From Brasenia schreberi (lineage: Eukaryota > Streptophyta > Magnoliopsida > Nymphaeales > Cabombaceae), in NCBI GenBank assembly GCA_036023115.1, contig JAYKKT010000046.1:4837001-4901000 (forward strand): a DNA stretch of 64,000 bases, written 5' to 3'. This document shows positions 1 to 11,727 of this stretch, piece after piece (the stretch's first letter is position 1; each line of letters begins with the position of its first letter). Position numbers and translations under genes: made by a program. Below the pieces are notes generated by a model. That model was given only the letters and a program-made list of their open reading frames with translations. It was not told where the DNA came from and made no database searches.

Positions 1-55
1 CGAAGCAATTGAACTTCACAATTAATCAACATAAGCCAGAATATAGAGCAATTAC

Positions 56-1060
56 CTGGTAAAAGCCCACTGAGTTCCACATAAGGCTCAAATTCATGCC
101 AACAATAGAGAAATTTGCGAAAATAACGAACTTGAGCAACTCTGGAAACGGTAGCTGGGTGGGTTGGATGTAACCCATCCACCTAAGGACCATGGTCATT
201 ATGGTTGTGGTTGCAAAATGCATGCCAGTCAAGCTTGTTGCTGCAAAAAATCAATACACATAAAAGGGGGAAGGCATGACACGTCAGAGCAAAAATAAAT
301 TCAAATCAGAAAACATACAAAGAAGCATGAAGGAAGATAGACTATTTGTTGCTTAATAATTATGCAGCATCATGCCCAAACGCATCAGCAATGACCAGAC
401 ATTTCAAAGCACACTAGTAATCCTGTATTTTTCAGCAAAATTAATTATGCTTTTAGAGATAAATATATAGGAAAATAGCAAGCAAGAGCAAGGTAGAGAC
501 CAAGGAACAAAGCCTAGAGCATCAAACAGTTACACCATAAACATAAGCGATAAGCAAAAAATCATGGCATCCTAACGCTCCTAAAGCGTCTAATTTCTCA
601 ATTGCTTGAAAATATGGGGTTTCACATTTTCGTTCATTCATAAACAAGAAAGATACGGCAGTTCGAACAGCAATCCCTCGGCAAAACCTCTTTGTCAATT
701 AACTATGGCAACAAGTATCCTTTCGTTCCCTCAAATCAATTAATCGGAACAGGCGGTGTATTATTCAATCACCGCAATCGGTTTTTGTTTTAGATAAGCA
801 AATCAGAAGAAAAAACCGTTACCAATTAATCAATCCTATCCTTTTGCTTTCCATTTTTTCAAGGTTTGAGACATCAAGACCTGGAATCACAAAGCAATAG
901 TAACAAGAGGAAACGGACAAAAGAAATTACCGAAACTAAAACCATATGTAGCCATTAGAGCCTTGTTGACTAAGATGATTCCCACCGAGGTAACAACATT
1001 GAACGTCCATGATGCGACATCTAGCATTGCCTTCCTCTCCGCCTTAGTTGATGGCGCCAT
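56..1060 (-). CDS. Nucleotide-sugar transporter, 5' part (gene runs off the left edge)
   Basis: Two coding exons are visible: 931..1060 (start codon 1058-1060) and 56..240, joined in phase (codon split G|CA) at a GT-AG intron; a further donor (GTAAT) lies at 51-55, so the gene continues beyond position 1. The protein begins [17 protein letters not shown] and runs through [30 protein letters not shown] and [11 protein letters not shown], the opening membrane helices of the plant NST-KT/TPT branch of the drug/metabolite transporter superfamily. These are Golgi or ER antiporters exchanging UDP-sugars for nucleotide monophosphates. The start was chosen because upstream codons in the same frame show no similarity and the family starts at this point. 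About 105 residues of roughly 340 are present. The substrate (UDP-rhamnose/galactose, UDP-xylose or other) cannot be told from this part. Confidence 0.88.
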
Positions 1061-2100
1061 TTCTTCCCCAAAATAAAAACGGTATTTCGTCCGCTCCTTG
1101 TTTGCGATCACAAACCCTACTCCCCCATGAAAGAAAGCCGCCTCTGCTTTCAATACTAACCGATGAAGAAATGCGAAACGGTTAGAGCAGCTTAAATTTT
1201 CAGATTCCGCCTTCAAAATACCCAAAATTTACGTTCTATGTTCGGGATAAAACGCAATAGATTGCCGATTACTAAGAATTTCAAACTGAATCCTTTCCAA
1301 TTCACACTGTTCCAAGGTTTGAATTCCGTCACACGGCCGATCTCTTCAAGAATAGAAGTAAACAAAAATTCGGACGATCTCTAAGTATCACCAAATTACT
1401 AAAACCAATCTGATCCTAAAACTTCCGCGGGGCCTCTGTCAACCACAAACAAATGATATTTCAGAAGATGAGAACCTTTCTCGTCCCATTTCGACGATTC
1501 CCTAAGTGAACTGAATGGATTACTAGCAAAGAAAATCGAGAACGAAAGAACTACTAAAATACCCCCCGCGGATCTCCAATACTCCGATCTCGGAGAGCCG
1601 CCTACCGATCGATCTCCCGAGAAACCTTCCAGATTTTTCGACTCGCAACTACTTCAACCGTCTCCAACAAGTTCATCGGTCAAGGATAGATCGAGCCACT
1701 CATATTGCAAGCCCCTCAGATCAACGATCCACCTCCACGAAGACGGACGGGACGCGATCCAAGTCCCTCGCGCTAGAGACTGGAACTTGTGACCAGACAA
1801 AGGAAGATCTCCTGCCGGAAGGGGAAAATCCCGAACCGGTCCGCCGTACTGCTTCCTCAGGCACACACACGCAGAGAGAGAGAGAGAGAGAGGCAAGGGG
1901 CCACGGGAGACGGGAAGCGCCCATTTCAAAAAATCGGCCACCGGGAGGTCCACGTGGCGGCCCGATGCAAGGGGATGGCACCCTCTCAACGTTGCCGATC
2001 CCGTCCATATTCCGTTCTATTCGGCAGAAAATTGAATCTGAAAATGACGTAAATACCCTTCTTCGGCGTCACGCTTTTCCTTCTCGTAGAGCCTGGAAAA
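1061..2100 (-). promoter_or_regulatory. 5' leader and promoter zone of the sugar-transporter gene
   Basis: No gene is seen here on either strand. The zone is less AT-rich than the spacer that follows and contains a (GA)n run at about 1873-1892, which read on the transporter's strand is a (CT)n tract of the kind common in plant 5' leaders. The exact transcription start, and whether the leader is spliced, cannot be read from the sequence. Confidence 0.4.
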
Positions 2101-4142
2101 TAGTCATATTGGGTTCGAACTAGAACCGAACCAAATCAGAACCGACTGAACTTGACCCGGAATCATAACCGAAAGTGGTGCTACGTTTGGTTGCAGTTCT
2201 TTCTTGTATGAGATTGGGAACTTAAATCCCTTCTTAATTATTTTATTATTATTATTTATTTGGATCCCTTCTTAATTATTATTTTATTTAATTTTAATTG
2301 TTTTTTGGTTTTATACAGTTTTGGGTTTGAACCAGAACCAACAATTTACATTGAACTGGTCTGGATATTCAGTTATGGTTCATGGCTCCAAGCAAACCAG
2401 AACCGAGCGAATATCTGGAAAGAGTGAAGAAAAAGAAAATGGGTTTTAAGGGTAGGTTGGAGAAATGGCTCTCTGAGCCACTATAGATTGAGGTACAAGT
2501 GAGCCGAGCTGCTCACAAGCCGACCCTTAAAATGGGGCAAGTTAGCTGAGCTGACCACGAGCAGCTCGGCTCATCAACCAGCCCCTACGTTGGTAACTTT
2601 AAAATCTTGCATGTACATTGCAGAGAGTAGGGGTGCAATTGACCGGAGCTACTGTCAGCCGCTCAAGATGGGCTTCACGATGACTCCGGTTGTGCTTGGT
2701 TTTATTGACCTCGAGCTGATCCAAACTTGCCTCGAGCCTGATCCGGCTTCGTAAATATTTATATATAAGACCATTTGTACTTCTAAATTAAGAAAAATTG
2801 GTTGAGCTCAATAGAGTTTGAGGTCACAAAGTTCAATCTCGAACCCAGCATAATTAAACTCGTTCATCAGCTTGCTCAAGCTCAACAAACTTAAACATAC
2901 CTCGAGCTCAAGCTTGGAGACCAACTTTAAGCTAAGCATTGCTTAGACATGCCATTAGAGGGTGCAACACGAGGACTTTGGGTACTGCATTCACCCGAAA
3001 ACGCGCTTATCTTCAGATTTATGTTTTTATAACTATAAACTTTTATTATCGAACGGCCGACCCGACCCGGGAGGACTGCAAAGGTTAATGGGTTTTCTTG
3101 ATTTTGTGATTGTACAAACTTGAATGATTTTTTGCAAAATTTAGAAGTGGTTATTTACCCATCCAACTTGATCCGCAAATGGAGATCTCAGATTGCATCT
3201 TGTGCCTGTAATTACTCATGCATTAATGATGCATTAAGGAACTAAAATTTGTCAACTGGAGTACCGTGTGCACTCAGTTTTCTTGAAATAATCGACTCAC
3301 AAACCTTGGCCGGTTGCGACCGGCGAACTATGCTAGGTTTAACCCGGGAACCCGGTCAAGCCGTTCGAGCTTGGCATATAGAGCCCAAACCTAGCCCAAC
3401 CATATGGCTCTTCTAAGTGTCTATTAACATGGCGGCTAGTTGTGGGAACATGATGGGAAATGGCAATAATAAACGCAATGTACAGGAACTCCAGGGTCCT
3501 TTCAGTGCATGACGCAAACGTGGAACTAGTGGTTCTTCTATCTTAGAGGTTCCAGTTCCAAACATGATGAAAACAGGGAATCACAAGTCACAAGTGTCAC
3601 AGAACTCAGCATTGCAGCCATCCCTTTCCAGGCCCACAAGGTCCAGTTGCAAAGGCCGGAACCGTGATGCAAACACCCCTTTAGGAACACAGATTGATTT
3701 GCAGATAGCCAAAACCACAACTGGATGTAGGGTTGTCATATGCAGTTGGTTAAGGCCATGAAACAGCCACCGTAAAACATCGTCAGATTGTTCACCAGAT
3801 TGTGATATTTCTGGCACTAATTTATTTGATTTCATTTGAATTCTGAAGTTAAGCATGCTTAGGCAATTCATAGAACTAGGAGGAATGTAGCCTTGCGTCG
3901 TTCCCTTCGATCCCAAACAGGTTAGACGGTCGGAATGGAACCACAATGAGCTGATTTGGGTCCCTATTGATATAAAATCTGACAGGGAACCTGTATCATA
4001 AAGTTTTAAGAGAAAAAGAAAGAAGGGTATGAACAAAACCAGCACCTTCAATCTTATTACTAATTATAATTATATTTTTAAATGACTTACTTAGATCACA
4101 TGTGAAGAGCATCAAATGGTCACTCTTCTCTCTTTGGATACA

Positions 4143-4242
4143 ATGGGAAGTCTAAGATGGATGCATGCTCAGGTATCGAACTCATGACTTTCAATGTGTG
4201 AGTCGGCCACGTAGCTAGGTGAGCTATTGCTCTTTGTGCAGT
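4143..4242 (-). mobile_element. SINE-like fragment, family B (antisense)
   Basis: Read on the minus strand the segment starts near a box-A-like ATAGCTCACCTAG and has a box-B-like GAGTTCGATACC followed by GCATGCATCCATC, the layout of a tRNA-derived SINE. It shares this order and short blocks such as GCACAAAGAGCAATAGCTC with the segment at 51083..51192, and more loosely with those at 41341..41440 and 46311..46385. Confidence 0.55.
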
Positions 4243-4892
4243 TTCAGATATAGGGTGTTTGGTCAACCTCAGCTTTCATAGATTCATAAAAGAATTTGAT
4301 TTCATTTCAAGTAATCTGTCACCCATGGGAATTGAAATTGCAACTTACCAAGAGTGAATTGAATACTCATGAAGAGTGAGAATCCAAATCATTGTAACCT
4401 ATAGGTTCAAGAAGTTCATTCCACTGTAGCATGGATGAATGAAATCAACTCTGTGAGTTTGCAAACCCTGGCACTAAGTCCCCATATATACATTTTTCGG
4501 ATTGCGAAGGAATTTAGACTCCAGATAAGTCTTGGTCCAGGTCCACATTCCACTTTAAAAGATAGCAGTAATAGATGGGGATCTGGGTCCTACCGGGTCT
4601 ACTATGAGAAATATCAGATCCAATAATGATTGCATGACCATTTTGAACTTGCCCATTTCCAGCATGAACGAAATGGAGAAGATGAGAAGATTCCAATGGC
4701 ATGAGGCTAACAACACGCATGATCCACACCTTATAAGCTGGGGAATGTGCAATGTTAGTGGCTTCGAGCCCTAAAGCGAAATGCTAAAATGGGGCCGTGT
4801 AATATAAAGATTTGGAGGCCTACACTATTAACTGTGGCCTACAAGTTTGGGGCTTAAAATTTTCGGGGACCTTGCTTTAGTTGCTTTAACTC

Positions 4893-4975
4893 CGGAGATC
4901 ACTTCTTGCATGCTTGGTCCCAAACCCAAATGAAGGAGGATTGCGTTAGGCGGACGATAGCCAGCATACACGTAT
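4893..4975 (+). mobile_element. RTE LINE 5'-end fragment
   Basis: The run GATCACTTCTTGCATGCTTG, then GGTCCCAAACCC, GGAGGATTGCGTTAGG and GATAGCCAGCATA, aligns block by block with 54698..54770 at the head of the long LINE in this window. Only the 5' untranslated part is present, so this is an isolated fragment. Confidence 0.6.
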
Positions 4976-5633
4976 GTGTGTGCGCGTGTGAGAGAGAGAG
5001 GGGATACCTTCCCTTTCAGAAAGGGTTGTCACAAACAGTTAGAACAATCCCCTAAAGTTCATATATAACTTGGCAATGTGAAATGGTGCAACCAAAGGCG
5101 GCGGCAAAAAGCAGGGAAATTTGCTCGGAACAATGAAGAAGATACAGGAGGAACGGATGAAAAATACATGATTTATGCATGAGGCTTTACTTGGTAGGCG
5201 GTAGAAAAGGTTCCCACCACCCATATTCATATTTAGGATATGGAGCCACCCATTTGTCTGAAGATGGGAACTTTACATCAGTTTGGTTTAGAAGCCAATG
5301 CTTCCTCTAAACTGCCTGCCTCGTACTATGCAGACAAAACTCGATCTAGTCTCAGCTTCATGAACCTGCATCGAAGTAGGCCTCGATGAGAAAGCAATTG
5401 AATGTTCAACATGTAAATGCATACAACAGTTGATATTCTTTAGCTTTTTTGAGTGATTATGAAAACTATGGTAACTCTTAAAATCTTAGTACAGAAAACC
5501 GGAACTTCTTGTCATCGGGACGGGTTAAAGCAGTTAGCAAGGAGGGTAAGGGCTTCTTTTACATGATGACCTCTTCATGCAAGATCCCGAGGTCTCGGAA
5601 TTGTATAGAAGGATGCAACAGCTATGTTCCACA

Positions 5634-5725
5634 GGAAGTTGAAGATGGTTATGCGTGAGGGCTCTTAAAGAGCTTTGCTGGAAGTTGAAGATGGTTATGC
5701 GTGAGGGCTCTTAAAGAGCTTTGAG
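5634..5725. repeat. Tandem duplication, 46 bp unit, two copies
   Basis: A 46-bp unit beginning GGAAGTTGAAGATGG occurs at 5634..5679 and again at 5680..5725 with a difference only in the last bases. It lies inside the long second intron of the Ycf54-like gene. The near identity points to a recent local duplication. Confidence 0.85.
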
Positions 5726-6883
5726 GTAGAAAGCCAGTTCACTTTTCATTTGTCTGTAAATGGAAGCTCATTTTACAGCACTCAGCTGATGAACTTCAAA
5801 AGAATTCCTTTGACGCTGCGCAAGCAGGGAGAGTTTGGTCAATAAATTCTACACATCTTTGTTATGGCATGATGAAGCAACGGTTTTAACCGTGGCTTCA
5901 AGAGAAGTTTCAGGCCTTTCAAGCTCAACCAGGTTTGATCGCTAGATCTTTGTTATGGCATGATGCAACTCTACAGAGAAGAGTGCACTTCATTTAATGA
6001 GAAAACTTGTGTACGTCAAACAAGGAAGTAGGATTGAAGAGCTTGAGGAGGTTGAATGAGGCTTATTTTGGCCAAGTTGCATGCAGACCTCACCTCAAGC
6101 CACTTTTAGCAGTTGTGTGATGCAGGAACACATCTGCAATATAAAAGTCTATGGTCTTTCTAAAACATACGAAAAGATCTTGAATGATCAAGGGTATAGT
6201 TCGAGGTCATATGGCCATAAATGATGAGAGTACTCGCAAAATTTGGAGATAACAAGAACTTTTGGTACAGGACAAACGTCTGGAGCAAACCCCGTGTTGA
6301 GCATTTGGATTGCATAAGGGGTACTATGTTCATAACAAGAAGGTTTGCCTTCTTTTGTCGCATCATCTTTCTTTCTCAACTCCTTATATAGGTGTAACAT
6401 TAAGTCCTTCCAAGAGTGTAGCTTTCATCATCAACAATGTCAATACCATAGCATCCTAGACAGTGCATGACCTAGAAAAACTTTAGTTGTGAGGCAATGT
6501 TCAGATGGAATAATTTCAGGTGAGGCTATCTATATAATATCTCGAAAAGTTCAGACACTGGTATAGTTTTTTCTGGATTTTGGTCGAAAGACACCTCACG
6601 TTGCCCATAAATAGGTCGGCCAGTGATCGCAGATGTGCTGCCAGCGATCACAGATGTGCTACTCCTAATAAGCAAACTCAACTCCCATCAACTGAATTCT
6701 CTTTTGCACTCCAAACTGCTGGGAGGCAAAGTCACATTGTGGTGGTAAGGCACTAAACAAGTTGAAGGCAGTTCAGATGGATAACTATTGGAATAAGATT
6801 GGGGAGTCCTGTCGGTCGGTCAATGAAACTCATTCTGGACAAGCGTTCAACAGTTCCTTTGTTGTGAACATCTTTCTTGGCAG

Positions 6884-7249
6884 CTATAATTTAGTAATTG
6901 CACTTACGAAGTCAACCTTGCCACAGTTAATTGCTTCTACAGTTCTAGGATGTAAAGATCCCATGCCTGATCTGCAAGAAAATCCAATAAAAAACAGAAA
7001 GGGGACTTCGGTCTTTAACGCCGATTTCTCCTTAAGTGCATCCTCTACATCTTCAGCTACTGGAACTTGAGTGAATTGTATCAATTGATATTCTACGTAT
7101 GGGGATATCAAGTTATGCAAGACAATACTCAACATAACAACACGGATGCCTCTCCAATGCTCCTTATAATGTCCCACAAAGGGTTCTTTTTCGGGTGTTT
7201 CCTGAACAAACAATGAATTACCAATGTCTGAAAGTCTCTTGCTGTTCAT
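6884..7249 (-). other. Unrecognised 121-codon open frame in the Ycf54-like intron
   Basis: The frame is open from 7249 to 6884 and contains the segment RGIRVVMLSIVLHNLISPYV, then VEDALKEKSALKTEVPF. I cannot assign a family. It lies in the same orientation as, and inside, the unusually long intron between 5366 and 7504, so it may be the remains of an inserted element. A second short open frame on the same strand (6188..6400) could belong to it. Coding status is unproven. Confidence 0.2.
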
Positions 7250-8129
7250 AGGTGTTCAATAGCCGAATTAGCAATACAGGGTGCTCCTCCATAAAATTTT
7301 GTTGTATATTGTTCTTTTCATATCAAGCAACCATTATATTGGAAATAAGATGTCCTGATCAAATAAAGAATTTTAAATGGCATACAAATTTTGTCGTTGC
7401 TCCTAGAGGTAACGCACATCCATGCCATCAAAGAGAGGAGACTATATGAGACAGAAGTACACTAAAAAGGAGTAAAGGAATAAAAGACGGGGAAGGAATC
7501 ATACGTGATCCAAGCAGCATCAGTGGAGACGAGAGCAACGGCAGGCCTCTTAAGCCGGTTAGTGACTAACGAAACTTATCCAAGAATTTAGGCTCGATGA
7601 CCAACCAGAAATCTTGCTCCCTGTTGCGTTCCTGAAACAATCTCAGCCTCTCGAACAACACCTCCTTGAAGTGCTCCTCTTCATCCAGCATGAACTTCGC
7701 ATTCGCAACCACGAAATGGTACTTCCCCGCACCCCTCTTTTCCTATCATCGAGAGAGAGAGAGAGAGAACCACGTATCATCTTGTATGTTTATCTTCAAA
7801 CTTATGAAAAAAACTTGTGAAAACCCAAAGATTCCTTGCTAAAATTTCTATTCTAAGAGAGGACTAGAAACAGTTGCTTGTCTGTTTTCTTTCTAATTTC
7901 CACGAAAATAACCATAAACCTGAATAAATTCTTTACTGTAAGAGAGGAGAGGAGAGTGGTGGAGGGGTAGTAAACCTTTTCGGACAGCTCAGACGAGACC
8001 ATCTGTTTGGTTTCAGCGGCCGTGGCTCCCGTTCTGACGAGTGGTGGCCGGCCGGTGGAGATGTTATGAGAAAAGAGAGCGAATTCGAAAGTGAAATCTT
8101 ATCTACACGCAAAAGAGTCAGCACACGGA

Positions 8130-9762
8130 GTGTGTCAACTGCGTCTGACCGGAATGAGAGCCCGCGGGTTTTCCTGTAACCAAGCCTCTGTCAAACGTGA
8201 CCGATTCGGCACCGGTCAGCCGGTTCGAACTTGAAGCACACTGCCCGTGGAATGACAGTAACCGGAACCGGGCCAACAGACTCCGGAACAGTTACGGTTC
8301 ATGATTTCTATAGACCGATTCAGAATCAGATCTAGAACCATTTCAACCCGCTGCTAACTAAATTTTATATATTTTTTCAACATCATTTAACACAAACAGC
8401 TCGTTCCCAACCGTTGCACTTGGTGGGGAGTTCGACTCTCAAAGGATGCATTTGCCCTTACTTTATAAAAAAAATTGAAACGATTCTAAAACTGAAACCG
8501 TTCCAAAACCAACAGATACCAAAACGAAAATAAAAACTGGTCCTGGGGTAGTTTTGTTCCAGTTTTAGGTTCCAGGAAACCTGGAACAGACGGACCACCA
8601 GTTTCGGTCGCAACCAAACATGTCTATATGTATGATCATTGGATCCCGTTTACTCCGAAAAAGAGATTCATATCCGAGATCTAGATTTGGATGTTATCTA
8701 AAATCCGGGTTTGATCCGCTAGATAACATGACTTGATTAGATTTGGATTCAGGATCTGGTACGCAGTTATCCGCCTACAAAACTAAATCCATGTTGCTAA
8801 ATACCAGCTGCTGTTCATTCTCATCTCAAGAATTAGATATCGGACTTCATACCATCTTCAATTCAGAGGGGCACCACCCTCAGCTTCGATGATTTTAAGA
8901 AATCTGCTACCTGATCTAAAGTTGCATAATTGGATTCAGATCCGCACCCGAATTTTGAGTGCAAAAGTCCTGTTTAATCAGTCGGATTGTATTTTATTTA
9001 TGAACAACTGAATCGGGCTCGGCTTGTTCTTCATCCAAATCCAAAATTATAAACTGAAGCTGTGGGATGATCCATTAGCACGCCTACAACAACTTCGCGG
9101 ATCAGGCATCATCTAGTAAAATGATCTGGGAAACCATATTTTAGTTTCGCGTAGGGGTGTTCAAAGAGACGATCCAACTAACAATTTGCTCTAGTTCTTT
9201 TGCATTGTGGTTCGGGTCGGGCTCATGCTGGAAAAAAATGGTTTGGCTTATGTTTGAGTTTGAAGGTTGGAATAGTAAACACCCAAGGTTTCCTAAAAAT
9301 GGTTTGGCTTGTTTTCACATGCTCGTTTCTGTAACTTGTAGTCTTTAGTATTTTTCCTTTCTTGACATTGTTCCAATTGAAACACCAAAGATTGTGCAAA
9401 TTTAGCTTAAATTCCTTAAGACAGTGAAGGTTGTTAGTTGATTGCTCTTCTTCATGGGATGCACCTTTTCGAAGTAAACCTTTATAACATCTTATTCCAC
9501 TTGCACCCTTATTTTCTTCTGGTTTCTGTTTTGGCTGTTGTTATGTAGTCTTCCTATGTATGAAAGATTTGCAACCCTTTGCTTAATTCAATTACTTTGT
9601 GCCTATAAAAGATACAACGTACTGAAAGTTTTATTTGAACCTGGAACCTTCTACTGTAGAATCTGTTTTATTTTCTAGCTTCATTTGTCTTCATTGTTAT
9701 CATTTGTTATTTTCGGAGGTTAATGTTTGTTAACCATTCTCTTTCTTCTTACTGTTCTGCAG
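8130..9762. other. Spacer with DNA-element debris, no gene
   Basis: The zone 8190-8600 is rich in ACCGG/GAACC words like those at 2.1 kb. A partial SINE with a box-B-like GAGTTCGACTC and A-rich tail lies at about 8420-8475. The stretch 8640-9130 is made of repeated GATCCG/GGATCT words. From about 9155, TAGGGGTGTTCAAA looks like the terminus of a hAT-type non-autonomous element. Nothing coding is seen before the MED33 acceptor at 9761-9762. Confidence 0.45.
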
Positions 9763-11727
9763 GCTTGAAGGATCTTGTGGACTTTTTACCAGCAACACTT
9801 GCCACTACAATTAGCTACTTTTCAGCAGAAATAACTCGCGGGATCTGGAAGCCTGTTCCGATGAATGGAACGGATTGGCCTAGTCCTGCAGCAAACCTTC
9901 CTGTTCTTGAAGATGAAATGAAAGAAATTCTTGCTTCAATTGGTGTTGATGTTCCTAGCCAATATACAGGTAGTTTGATAATTCAATTTTCTGTTTTCAT
10001 ATCTAGGCTCTGGCTGCTTTTAATTTTTGGACTACCGGTAGTGGAGATTCGCAGCCATTACAATTGTTTGTTTATCTGTAGTCACATTATAGGGTATTTC
10101 CCCAATCATTTAGGAAAATATTAGTGATTTATCTTCCTTTTATATCAATTCAACTCTTTATATTTGTCTTTCTAACACGGTCCAACTATTATTAAATGAC
10201 ATTTATGAAATTTGTGATCCTATTAAGTAATTATGGCTAACACCTCTGGATGAAGAGCACTTTTTCTGCAATATCTAGCGACAAACCCTGTGGTGCAAGC
10301 ATCATAATCTAGAACTTTCAATTGGGACAAAAGTAATCGAGTATGGCATTGTTTGGAGTGCCATTTCGGATTCTTAGTTTTTTAGTTTGTCATTGCTGGA
10401 GGTGTTCCATATATTGGATATCGGTATTGTTATTTCACCCTGTCTGAAGAGGTTCCCTACGGTAATGGCATATCTCAGTCATGACCTAGATCCTCATCAT
10501 GTATTGACATAAAAGATCTGCCGTGTGTTTATGTTTGTGTGTGGTTTTTGATGAATAGTGAATTATTTCTCTAATGTGCATATATTTTCTCCTTCAACGT
10601 GGACACTATATTAGATGGAACCATCCCGGCTATGCTTCCCTTGCCTATGGCAGCTCTGGTCAGTTTGACGATAACATTTAAGCTTGACAAAGGTTCAGAG
10701 TTCATTCATGGTGTAGGTGGACGTGCTATGGAGAATGCTTCCTCTGGATGCCCTTGGCCTAGCATGCATATAATTGGAGCATTATGGGCTCAAAAGGTTC
10801 GTTGTTGGCATAACTTTATTGTCTATTCTTGTTGCCGTTCTATTTTCACACAGGACAAGGATGCGGTCACCCAGCTTTTGGGGAGCCGTTTCTCTGCTTT
10901 CCTGGGATCTAATCGTTCTTATGAGACAAAGCTGACTGCACTCGGAGGTGTTAGTGCACTCCTTGGAAACACTGTTGGCATGCAGACAACCGATGCTGGC
11001 CGAACACGTGACTCCAGGATTCTTCTTTCTTCGAACCAATTCTGCTATACATAATATGGTGTTTCTCTCGGAGGTGATTCTCAGGCTAGTGAGAATTTTC
11101 ACGAGAGTTAGCTGTTGGGTGGACCGTTGCAAACTCGCCTTGTTCATGGAATGCCAGAAGGTTCAAGTGCAGTAGGGAATCCTTGTCATCTGCAGCTGCA
11201 AAAGTTAAAGAGATAGCAGCTCTTGGTGCTAGTTTGTTGTGTGTTTCTGGGGGGTGCCAATTGGTGAAAGTTTTGTACCAGGAAACCCTGCCTACATGGT
11301 TGCTGTGTGAGAATGAAAAGAAGATAAAGAGCGTCGGCTCAATTTCTTTGATATTAGATGGAAATGCAATGGCGTACTTAGTTGTCTTATCTGGTTCGTT
11401 CATTTGGAGTGTGGGGAGTTCAATGTTTCACTGTACAAAGATGGCACACAGGCACAGATTTTCGGGAGACATGTCGATTTCTTGGGAGACGCCATTGAAA
11501 GGAAAATTTCCCTCGCTTGTGATGTAGCTACATGGAGGGCTTACGTGTCTTGCTTCATTGGCCTGGTGGTCACCTTGGCACCGAATTGGATTGCGGAACT
11601 TAGGGTGGAAACACTCAGAAAACTGGCTCTGGGATTGAGAGGGTGGCATGAATCTGAGTTGGCGTTTTCATTGCTTGAAAGGGGTGGCCCTGCAACCATG
11701 GGATGTGCCGCAGACCTATTTATGTGA
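9763..11727 (+). pseudogene. MED33: MED33 (REF4/RFR1) C-terminal fragment, pseudogene
   Basis: MED33A/B (RFR1/REF4) are large plant Mediator tail subunits that restrain phenylpropanoid genes. Exon 9763..9969 encodes LKDLVDFLPATLATTISYFS, GIWKPVPMNGTDWPSPAANL and VDVPSQYT. It joins in phase to a last exon 10615..11727 beginning DGTIPAMLPLPMAALVSLTI. Further family blocks are CPWPSMHIIGALWAQKV, TPGFFFLRTNSAIHN, ALGASLLCVSGG, YQETLPTWLL, DVATWRAYVSCFIGL and ESELAFSLLERGGPATMG, close to the family C-terminus. The reading frame shifts three times: near 11005-11012, near 11090 and near 11410-11440. No upstream MED33 exons are seen, whereas the full protein is about 1300 residues. A truncated pseudogene is the best reading. 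Confidence 0.88.

Larger units (their letters stand above)
2101..5325. other. Repeat-derived spacer, no gene recognised
   Basis: The stretch holds degenerate AACCGG/GAACC-rich patches (about 2105-2165 and 2315-2405) and GAGCT/AGCTC-rich patches (about 2460-2960), both resembling old non-autonomous DNA elements. It also holds a SINE remnant and a LINE 5' fragment listed separately. A 156-codon minus-strand open frame at 3581..4051 has no recognisable domain and I do not call it a gene. Confidence 0.5.
5326..8060 (-). pseudogene. YCF54: Ycf54-like protein gene (Mg-protoporphyrin cyclase accessory subunit), frameshifted
   Basis: Ycf54/LCAA is a small plastid protein needed by the aerobic Mg-protoporphyrin IX monomethyl ester cyclase in chlorophyll synthesis. 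Three exons are recognisable on the minus strand. An exon ending at 7976 encodes TGATAAETKQMVSSELSEK before a GT donor. Exon 7505..7742 lies behind a long pyrimidine tract and encodes KYHFVVANAKFMLDEEEHF, FERLRLFQERNREQDFW and LVIEPKFLDKF, then RLKRPAVALVSTDAAWIT. The last exon, 5326..5365, encodes FMKLRLDRVLSA and a stop. The exon 2/3 junction is in phase. Between FLDKF and VTNRLKRP one base is missing (near 7573), so the frame breaks. No ATG lies in the first exon's frame: a stop sits near 8091, so the transit-peptide start is absent or on an unseen exon. It is either a decayed copy or a real gene with a base-call error. Confidence 0.8.

Noticed and set aside
3581..4051. 156-codon minus-strand open frame
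   Set aside because: No recognisable domain, no splice or signal context, and it overlaps a repeat-derived spacer; probably chance.
5634..5725. Possible CRISPR-like or regulatory array
   Set aside because: Only two directly abutting copies without spacers in plant nuclear DNA; a simple tandem duplication explains it.
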